Below the pieces are notes generated by a model. It was not told the DNA's origin and did no database searches. It worked only from the letters and a program-made list of their open reading frames with translations. A stretch of 11,533 bases of DNA from Candidatus Nomurabacteria bacterium RIFCSPLOWO2_01_FULL_41_12 (GTDB lineage: Bacteria > Patescibacteriota > Minisyncoccia > Phycocordibacterales > UBA9973): contig MFUY01000024.1 of NCBI GenBank assembly GCA_001787035.1, positions 25,371 to 36,903 on the forward strand, read 5' to 3'. This document shows, one piece after another, positions 6,839 to 11,533 of the stretch. Each line of letters begins with the position of its first letter. Within the stretch, counting starts at the first letter, position 1. Both the position numbers and the translations under genes were made by a program.

Positions 6839-7186
6839 CTATCTTGTAGAATTATCCTGGCCAACAACAAGTCCGGAAAGCTTATGAATAGAAAGAATGA
6901 AGAAAATCATGCCTAAGCTCATCAGCAAGTGATGAATATCTAAACTTGCTCCGGCAACTACATACAAATGCCCCCAAAATGTAGACCACGCGATAGCCAG
7001 AACGTTGGCGACCATGCCTAAATTAAAAAATCTGATAGCCGCGGAGAGTTTGCCCCCGAGTTTTTTGTTCAGATGAATCAGGTAATAAATAGCGATAATT
7101 CCCGCAAGAACAGCAATAAAATCCAATATATTTTGGAACTGTAGCGTACTGGAAGCCACGGGAGCTATTTCATTTGTTGTCATCAT
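6839..7186 (-). CDS. Small three-helix membrane protein, histidine-rich
   Basis: 115 residues with three likely membrane helices, roughly 18-38, 52-74 and 84-104, short loops and a polar C-terminus. No named family is recognised. Five histidines lie at or near predicted helix ends: His38, His73, the pair His85-His86, and His101. That placement would suit metal or heme binding but proves nothing. The gene sits between the FIST gene (32 bases) and the histidine kinase (2 bases), so the three are surely one transcript. Since the kinase itself has no membrane segment, this protein may be its membrane anchor or a signal input. The start could be either of two consecutive ATG codons (7186 or 7183). 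Confidence 0.82.
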   Translation of the reverse strand: MMTTNEIAPVASSTLQFQNILDFIAVLAGIIAIYYLIHLNKKLGGKLSAAIRFFNLGMVANVLAIAWSTFWGHLYVVAGASLDIHHLLMSLGMIFFILSIHKLSGLVVGQDNSTR

Positions 7187-7218
7187 ATAAAATAATGAAT
7201 TAAATAATAATCATGTCG

Positions 7219-8427
7219 TCATTCTCCGAGAATGGTGATAACCACAGTTTCATTATGAAAAGCCGAGTTACACTTTTCTATATTTTTAACCTCGCCTCCA
7301 AGTGGAGCTTGTTCGCCATAAGTATAAAAACCAATGAGAGGAACTTGTTTCCCGATAGCTTCCTGAATCGCATTTATTTCGTCTCCAGATTTATCGCCGA
7401 AAAGTTTATTGCGGGCGATGCAGTTGAATATGATGACCGCTTTCGGGGCGCTACCTCCCAATTGGGCGACGGCATTTTCTGCGGCAATTTTCGCCACTTT
7501 CACGGCTTCTTCGCGGCTGCCTATCATTAGACGAACTTCCGAGCCTTCCGGAATCTCGGCCGCGCAGGTAATCGAACCTTTTTCGTCCACAGTAATAGGA
7601 TCCCGGATTAATAATTCATCGCTGCCCGGAACCTTCATCCCGAGTGGATAAGTGATGGCGAGCTTTGCTAATGCTTCGGTGCGCAATATTTTTGCTTCTT
7701 CTTCGCCGAAATAATCCTCATAAATCTTGACTGCCGGAGCGCCGTTGATTTCATGGATAACGGCCCCAGCAGACTTCGTAACTTTCATCGGTTCTCCCAC
7801 CGGAACCCAGCCGTGCTTCACGCCAATGCCTATCTTAAAATCACCGGTTAATCCGAGCCCTACCACTGCGCCTGAATACACTTTGTTATTGGCATACTGA
7901 TAAGTCTTTTTAAAGGCGAAGTCATCTCCAGAGGCACCACCGACAACAGGAAAATGAGCGCCCAGAGAATCTAGCACCCCGCGGACAATATCCGCGCCAT
8001 TGCCCACAAGCACATCAGGTATCATCATAAAGGCCTTGAGATTAGCGCCGGCTTGTTCTTTCACTTTGTCGGCGGCGATTTTTCCGGCCAGACGAGGGTT
8101 TGCCCCTATATCTTCCCCGACACCTGTGAAATATTTTACCCCCGGAGATTTTATCGCCATCACAGCGACAGACCTATCTTTCAGTGGACCGGCGGTTGTA
8201 ATCTCTCCCGATGTTGAGGAGCCGACCAATAATGCTCCTGGAGCTACCGACCGCACGCCATCAAGTATTTTCTGTTGGTCGTATTTAACGGAAGAAAAAA
8301 CAATTAATAAATCCGGGTTATTGTCGCCTAATTGTTCTATCGCATCTTGGCACGCATTCACGCCGACTGCATAAGGATCCTCTCCATACGCTGAGCCGAC
8401 ACCTGCTTTTATTCCTTTTGTTTCCAT
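7219..8427 (-). CDS. FIST-domain sensor protein (FIST_N and FIST_C)
   Basis: FIST (F-box and intracellular signal transduction) proteins are cytoplasmic ligand sensors, usually found next to kinases or cyclases; some family members (NosP) bind heme and regulate a co-encoded histidine kinase. The 402 residues cover the whole family length: an N-terminal half with LLVGSSTSGEI (67-77) and the VVGGASGDDF block (161-170), and a C-terminal half closing with the hallmark IGFYTYGEQAPLGG (365-378) and FHNETVVITIL (390-400). There is no signal peptide or membrane helix. Histidines are few: 158, 205, 225 and 391. It is the first gene of the six-gene unit and has its own extended -10 promoter, with a leader of about 22 bases and no Shine-Dalgarno. 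The likely role is binding a small molecule and controlling the downstream kinase. The ligand is unknown. Confidence 0.95.
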   Translation of the reverse strand: METKGIKAGVGSAYGEDPYAVGVNACQDAIEQLGDNNPDLLIVFSSVKYDQQKILDGVRSVAPGALLVGSSTSGEITTAGPLKDRSVAVMAIKSPGVKYFTGVGEDIGANPRLAGKIAADKVKEQAGANLKAFMMIPDVLVGNGADIVRGVLDSLGAHFPVVGGASGDDFAFKKTYQYANNKVYSGAVVGLGLTGDFKIGIGVKHGWVPVGEPMKVTKSAGAVIHEINGAPAVKIYEDYFGEEEAKILRTEALAKLAITYPLGMKVPGSDELLIRDPITVDEKGSITCAAEIPEGSEVRLMIGSREEAVKVAKIAAENAVAQLGGSAPKAVIIFNCIARNKLFGDKSGDEINAIQEAIGKQVPLIGFYTYGEQAPLGGEVKNIEKCNSAFHNETVVITILGE

Positions 8428-8455
8428 AAAAAATAGATTAACTTGTAATAGATAT

Positions 8456-8464
8456 ATTATACCA
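8456..8464 (-). promoter_or_regulatory. Extended -10 promoter of the FIST signalling unit
   Basis: Minus strand TGG plus TATAAT at 8464-8456, a perfect -10 with a TGn extension. No good -35 is seen. The predicted start near 8449 leaves a leader of about 22 bases before the ATG at 8427, without a Shine-Dalgarno. It lies 38 bases upstream of the divergent tRNA gene. Confidence 0.6.
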
Positions 8465-8501
8465 AGTTAGCCAAAATTATGCTAGAGTAATTAAATTAAA
8501 A

Positions 8502-8590
8502 GGAGCCGTGTCTGAGCGGTCTAAGGTACCTCTTTGCTAAAGAGGTGAGGGCTTTAAACCCCTCCGCTGGTTCGAATCCAGCCGGCTCCG
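8502..8590 (+). tRNA. tRNA-Ser (anticodon GCU)
   Basis: A complete class II tRNA. The acceptor stem 8502-8508 pairs perfectly with 8583-8589, with discriminator G at 8590. The anticodon stem CCTCT/AGAGG (8529-8533, 8541-8545) encloses loop TTGCTAA with anticodon GCT at 8536-8538, reading AGU and AGC serine codons. A long variable arm (GAGGG...CCCTC) and a T-arm with loop TTCGAAT follow, as expected for serine. The 3' CCA is not encoded (the next bases are CCC), so it must be added by tRNA nucleotidyltransferase. DoxX follows 33 bases downstream with its own promoter. Confidence 0.97.
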
Positions 8591-8608
8591 CCCGAAACTA
8601 ATTTTTTC

Positions 8609-8617
8609 TGTTACAAT
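8609..8617 (+). promoter_or_regulatory. Extended -10 of the DoxX gene, leaderless
   Basis: TGT plus TACAAT at 8609-8617, then six bases (ATTGGT) and the ATG at 8624. The predicted transcript start coincides with the start codon. It lies in the 33-base gap after the tRNA and closely matches the ATP-grasp start region. Confidence 0.55.
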
Positions 8618-8623
8618 ATTGGT

Positions 8624-8968
8624 ATGCAAAAATGGTCTCAAATTGTTCTTAGAGTAGGTATTGGTCTGGTAATTATTTATTTTGGCTTGCAGCAAGTCTC
8701 CGACCCGACTGGGTGGATCACTTATTTACCTTTGTGGATAAAAGACATACCAATTAGTGAAATAAATTTTATTTATTTCAATGGATGGTTCGAGTTAATT
8801 TTCGGCACACTTTTGGTGCTAGGATTTTACACGAGAATTGTCTCCTTTTTTTTAAGCCTTCACTTACTTAGCATAGTATATACTGTCGGATACAATGAAA
8901 TCGGGGTTCGCGACTTTGGTATCTTTGTTGCAATCTTGGCAATCTTCTTGCACGGACCAAGTAAATAG
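8624..8968 (+). CDS. DoxX-like integral membrane protein
   Basis: 114 residues, almost entirely hydrophobic, with three to four predicted membrane helices: about 7-22, 48-67, 70-88 and 95-110. The first helix (LRVGIGLVIIYFGLQQV), the GWFELIFGTLLVLGFYTR segment and the closing VRDFGIFVAILAIFL are the pattern of the DoxX/DoxD-like family. Family members are linked to respiratory or redox membrane complexes in other bacteria, but many are uncharacterised, so the role here is open. It has its own start-overlapping promoter and no Shine-Dalgarno. The neighbours are the upstream tRNA-Ser and the convergent toxin gene 63 bases downstream. It is probably a single-gene transcript. It could also belong to a related small-membrane-protein family; confidence in DoxX is moderate to good. 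Confidence 0.78.
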   Translation: MQKWSQIVLRVGIGLVIIYFGLQQVSDPTGWITYLPLWIKDIPISEINFIYFNGWFELIFGTLLVLGFYTRIVSFFLSLHLLSIVYTVGYNEIGVRDFGIFVAILAIFLHGPSK

Positions 8969-8971
8969 TGT

Positions 8972-8987
8972 TGGATAAATATATCCA
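8972..8987. terminator. Weak stem-loop between convergent DoxX and toxin genes
   Basis: TGGATA (8972-8977) pairs with TATCCA (8982-8987) around the loop AATA. The stem is perfect but short and AT-rich, and it is followed on the plus strand only by a mixed T-rich stretch (TTGTTCTATTG). It sits just after the DoxX stop, where a terminator would be expected, but the signal is weak. Confidence 0.25.
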
Positions 8988-9031
8988 TTGTTCTATTGTA
9001 AAACAAAAAGGATCGTTCTAATGACAGGGAT

Positions 9032-9316
9032 TTAAATAAAAGAATACTTTTTGTATATCCGGTCATGATGGTCATAATCTGCAAATGTGATTTCTTTATT
9101 TTCTATTTTATAAACTAAAACAAAATGCCCAATATGCACTCGACGGTAGTTTTTCATAACATTCCGCAAAGGTTTTCCAACGAGTGGGTTTGATATTATT
9201 TTATATATTTGGTCTTCTATTTTCTTTAGTCCCAGCTTATCTTTCTTTGCCATTTTCTCAAGAATTTTTTTAAATTCTATGGAAAAAACAAAATTTAGTT
9301 TAGGGCTATTCGCCAT
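9032..9316 (-). CDS. RelE/ParE-superfamily toxin
   Basis: 94 residues, the normal size of RelE-type mRNA interferases, which cut mRNA on the ribosome and are held inactive by the partner antitoxin. The sequence follows the family: an N-terminal basic helix region (EFKKILEKMAKKDKLGLKKIEDQI), then NPLVGKPLRN, the strand YRRVHIGHFVLVYKIENKEITFADYDHHDRIYKK with conserved Arg and Tyr, and a basic C-terminus. RelE and ParE (a gyrase poison) share this fold, so the target is not certain; the HDRIY ending favours the RelE/StbE type. It follows the small antitoxin-like gene by 12 bases on the same strand, the standard antitoxin-first order. There is no Shine-Dalgarno. It is convergent with DoxX. Confidence 0.85.
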   Translation of the reverse strand: MANSPKLNFVFSIEFKKILEKMAKKDKLGLKKIEDQIYKIISNPLVGKPLRNVMKNYRRVHIGHFVLVYKIENKEITFADYDHHDRIYKKYSFI

Positions 9317-9328
9317 AATAAAAATAAG

Positions 9329-9559
9329 TTAAAGTAAACGAAAGAATTTTTTAACTTCAGCCTTGTTTTTAAATTTAAGACCCTTACCAGCGGAAAGCCC
9401 TTTCTCTATCTTTGAAAGTCTAGCCATGTATAGAGGATTTATTTCATCTTGAGCAATATAAGAAACTATTTTTTGTAAACGAGTCAAGTCACCCCGAAGT
9501 TTTTCCTGAGTGTCTAAAATTTGCAGATATTTATTTCTTGGTAATGTTACGATATTCAT
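9329..9559 (-). CDS. Probable antitoxin of the RelE-type toxin
   Basis: 76 residues, 12 bases before the toxin gene. The protein is mostly helical and charged: an N-terminal segment (MNIVTLPRNKYLQILDTQEKL) that could be a short DNA-binding or Phd-like strand, a long helix, and a basic C-terminus (KFKNKAEVKKFFRLL) of the kind that wraps around RelE-type toxins. I cannot place it in RelB, Phd or another named family from the sequence, so the call rests on size, order and the toxin next to it. It has a strong, complete promoter ending 6 bases before the ATG. Antitoxins commonly repress their own promoter, so binding near 9560-9600 is plausible. Confidence 0.75.
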   Translation of the reverse strand: MNIVTLPRNKYLQILDTQEKLRGDLTRLQKIVSYIAQDEINPLYMARLSKIEKGLSAGKGLKFKNKAEVKKFFRLL

Positions 9560-9565
9560 ACTTCC

Positions 9566-9594
9566 AATATATCACTTTAAAAAGTTTATTTCAA
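9566..9594 (-). promoter_or_regulatory. Promoter of the toxin-antitoxin pair, leaderless
   Basis: Minus strand: -35 TTGAAA at 9594-9589, a 17-base spacer ending in TGA, and -10 TATATT at 9571-9566. Six bases (GGAAGT) separate the -10 from the ATG at 9559. This is the most complete promoter in the window and again predicts a leaderless mRNA. It fits in the 45-base gap after the surface-protein stop. Confidence 0.7.
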
Positions 9595-9604
9595 GTCAAA
9601 TGAG

Positions 9605-11533
9605 TTACGGCGCGGGTTCTTCCGGTAGAGATTCCGGCTCTGGAGTTTCAGCCGAAGGTGTCGATTCGGAAGTAGGTTCTGCTTGCGGTGAGCTTGTCGA
9701 ATCCGGAGCTGGTTCAGGAGTCGGCTCTGGCGCAGGCTCTGGCTCGGGAATTTCAGCCGTAGGCTGATCAGCCTCGAGTTGAGGTTCAGGAACAGGTTCG
9801 GGGGCATCTGCACTACCAGAAGCACCAGCTCCGGCAAGAAGAGCGTCCAGCTGGTCTCGGGTTATGCATGTCTCACCAGTAGTGTTTTTAACACAGAGAT
9901 TTTCAGTACTTGATTTGTTGCTTTCAATATCTCCTGCAAAAATTTTCACTATTCCATTCCCCGCATCCGCCAGCCAGGTGGTTATTTTTGAAAATAAATT
10001 TGTGAAAAAAGAAGTTACGAAAGACTCCGATACTGAGCCGAGGAGAGGAGTGGTGATGCCTGCAATTCCTTCTAGATTTAGATTCAATTCTTGAACACCA
10101 CGAATAAGTGGTGAGATAAAGTAGGTATAATTGACGTTTTCCGGCCTACTCTCGTTGTCAAAGACCACCAGCGTCGTATCCGGTCCGACAGTGTCCGCCA
10201 CTTCCTCGGCAATCAAGCCATAAAACTGGCGGTCATAGCCGACAGCCAAGTGGCTCGGCAGGTAGTTGAAGGTAACGGGTCTTAATGGGAGTAGGGTTGA
10301 TTTCCAATCATCAAATGTCTCGATGTTCGTCTTGTAGCGGGCTGATGAGGCGGTGGAGCGTTTTAGCTGGCCACTCGTGGCATCGATGAACACATTCGCA
10401 GCGTTACCGCTGGTCCTATCCCTGATCGTAAAAGAGGTCACGTCCCCTGTTGGTGACCCGACAGCCCCAGCGGCTTCCAGGTGGAGATTGTCACCAACTG
10501 CCTTGATTACCAGTTCATTATCACCAATACCATCCACAGCGTTCCCGACTCCAACTCGCCCAACCTCAGCCCCGCTCTCCTTGATGCTGAGATAGCCGCC
10601 GTTGACGTTCGTCGAATTAAAGACCCATGCATCATCATTCGTACTCGTAAACGTCGCAGAGCCGTCGCTGCCGAGAATTTGAAGCGCGTCGTTTCCAGCT
10701 GCGTTACGGAATAGATATTCTGAACCGGACACATTTCCTAGACGCCCAATAATCTTGCCAGCAGTGCCATTCTCATTGCCATAGACCGTAAGACTACCGC
10801 CACGCGAATTTCCTGAGGCTCCACCGCCATTGAGTTCGATGGACCCGTCATCACTCCCATCACTCGTATTCCTACGTATAACTTTATTAGCAGAAAAAAT
10901 AATATCATCAGAAAGAGTAAGAGTAGAGCCACTAGCTGCACCGATGTTCGGAGTGGTAAAGGAAGGACTTTCCAGGAAAGCAAAAGTCTTTCTGGCAGCT
11001 CCAGTGGTAATGGTGCCATAGTATGCATCAGTTAAGAATTCTACTGCTCCAGCTTCTGCTGTAGTCAGCAAGCTTCCAGAATTAAATTTAAGTGGTGCAG
11101 TGTTAGCTGCTGTGGTACCGGCTTTTAGATGTAATACTGCTGTGGGGTCTCCTACTCCTATACCTACGTTTGCTGTAGAGTAATATGCTTCATTGGTATC
11201 GTTAAGTAGCCAGATCTGTCCTCCGGCTGCGCCGGATGGGGTGCCGATGTTGGAGGTGGACCAGGTGTAGGCCATAGGCGCATAGAATGTCCCGGTCCCT
11301 GACCCCACCCTCAAATAAAACGCCTGAAATTCTGTGTGAGTCGGCTGTCCCATCTGCGTAAAATTAGCTGCTGAGGCGTCCACGTAAGCCGAATACGCAT
11401 CACCTACAGCAAAGCCATGCGGGATGCTTCCTATCACCATCGCATCGGCGACTGTATTGCGTATTACGTGTGTCACACGCACTGGTGTGGGAGGCAAATA
11501 CACCGAGTAATCTGTTAGTGTCGGAATAGTCGC
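9605..11533 (-). CDS. Large fibre-like surface protein with S74 chaperone domain, 5' end missing
   Basis: The open frame has no stop up to the window edge; a GTG at 11503 is in frame but is probably internal, so about 642 C-terminal residues are seen. The middle is Gly/Ser/Thr/Asn-rich beta-type sequence with fibre motifs such as NVGIGVGDPTAVLHL. Near 10348-10080 lies an intramolecular chaperone domain of peptidase family S74: SSARYKTNI with the Ser (10348-10346) and Lys (10333-10331) five residues apart, then LRPVTFNYL, YGLIAEEVAD and SPLIRGVQEL. In phage tail spikes this domain trimerises the fibre and then cuts itself off. Unlike those, about 150 residues follow here: a helical WLADAGNGIVKIF segment, LCVKNTTGETCITRDQL with two cysteines, and a Pro/Glu-rich tail. 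The arrangement resembles CPR surface proteins more than a prophage, and no other phage genes are near. No LPxTG anchor is seen. Confidence 0.9.
   Translation of the reverse strand, partial: ATIPTLTDYSVYLPPTPVRVTHVIRNTVADAMVIGSIPHGFAVGDAYSAYVDASAANFTQMGQPTHTEFQAFYLRVGSGTGTFYAPMAYTWSTSNIGTPSGAAGGQIWLLNDTNEAYYSTANVGIGVGDPTAVLHLKAGTTAANTAPLKFNSGSLLTTAEAGAVEFLTDAYYGTITTGAARKTFAFLESPSFTTPNIGAASGSTLTLSDDIIFSANKVIRRNTSDGSDDGSIELNGGGASGNSRGGSLTVYGNENGTAGKIIGRLGNVSGSEYLFRNAAGNDALQILGSDGSATFTSTNDDAWVFNSTNVNGGYLSIKESGAEVGRVGVGNAVDGIGDNELVIKAVGDNLHLEAAGAVGSPTGDVTSFTIRDRTSGNAANVFIDATSGQLKRSTASSARYKTNIETFDDWKSTLLPLRPVTFNYLPSHLAVGYDRQFYGLIAEEVADTVGPDTTLVVFDNESRPENVNYTYFISPLIRGVQELNLNLEGIAGITTPLLGSVSESFVTSFFTNLFSKITTWLADAGNGIVKIFAGDIESNKSSTENLCVKNTTGETCITRDQLDALLAGAGASGSADAPEPVPEPQLEADQPTAEIPEPEPAPEPTPEPAPDSTSSPQAEPTSESTPSAETPEPESLPEEPAP
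9608..9811 (-). repeat. Pro/Glu-rich low-complexity tail of the surface protein
   Basis: The last 68 or so codons encode degenerate PEP-type repeats (PEPEPAPEPTPEPAP, then Ser/Thr/Pro/Glu mixtures). At the DNA level this is an imperfect repeat of GGCTCTGG/GGTTCAGG-like units on the plus strand. Such tails often act as flexible spacers at the cell surface, and their length can vary by slippage. Confidence 0.75.

Noticed and set aside
8502..8590. tRNA-Ser as an integration site of a mobile element
   Set aside because: No second copy of the tRNA 3' end, integrase or other mobility gene is visible in the window.
9510..9767. Plus-strand Gly/Ser-repeat protein of 85 residues
   Set aside because: It is the antisense reading of the Pro/Glu-rich tail of the surface protein and also overlaps the antitoxin start; the Gly/Ser pattern is only the complement of Pro/Glu codons.
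11501..11503. GTG as true start of the surface protein
   Set aside because: The frame stays open to the window edge, the residues before it continue the same sequence style, and no signal peptide or promoter is visible, so the gene most likely begins outside.
9605..11533. Prophage remnant
   Set aside because: The S74 domain is found in phage tail spikes, but no other phage gene is present and the C-terminal motif fits cellular CPR surface proteins better.

Overview
The window looks like chromosome of a small-genomed, AT-rich bacterium. It is probably a member of the Candidate Phyla Radiation (Patescibacteria, Parcubacteria-like). The case rests on the gene mix rather than a marker gene: type IV pilus PilM, a compact ComF, FIST-based signalling, a RelE-type toxin, and a large S74-chaperone surface protein whose C-terminal Cys-containing motif and Pro/Glu tail resemble those of CPR surface proteins. 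Most genes lack a Shine-Dalgarno sequence. UGA is used as a stop (ComF, FIST protein), so the standard code applies and the UGA-Gly lineages (SR1, Gracilibacteria) are unlikely.

Layout. Positions 1-1169 (minus): pilM, with the first codons of a downstream gene (probably pilN) at the left edge behind a strong Shine-Dalgarno. Positions 1170-1320: a divergent control region holding a 75-bp imperfect palindrome that can fold as a three-way junction; its two arms lie at the -35 zones of the outward promoters for pilM and comF. Positions 1321-3193 (plus): comF, then a stand-alone ATP-grasp ligase resembling the ATP-grasp part of cyanophycin synthetase. Positions 3198-8427 (minus): a tightly packed six-gene unit, read from right to left as FIST sensor protein, small histidine-rich membrane protein, soluble histidine kinase, double-receiver response regulator without output domain, an unrecognised 165-aa protein, and a HAD-family hydrolase. 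Positions 8502-8968 (plus): tRNA-Ser(GCU) and a DoxX-like membrane protein. Positions 9032-9559 (minus): a probable toxin-antitoxin pair. Positions 9605-11533 (minus): the 3' part of a large fibre-like surface protein with an S74 self-cleaving chaperone domain; its 5' end lies beyond the window.

How the genes may work together. The FIST cluster reads as one signalling device: a cytoplasmic ligand-binding protein and a small membrane protein upstream of a kinase that has no transmembrane sensor of its own, passing phosphate to a protein made only of two receivers. No DNA-binding output is encoded, so the effect is presumably by protein contact, perhaps on the pilus or on the two last genes of the unit. 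This is inference from order and domains.

A second theme is promoter architecture. Three separate genes (ATP-grasp, DoxX, antitoxin) have a TGn-extended -10 box ending exactly 6 bases before the ATG, which predicts leaderless mRNAs; pilM and comF have nearly the same arrangement. No CRISPR array, insertion sequence or rRNA was seen, and no gene-free stretch exceeds about 150 bases.
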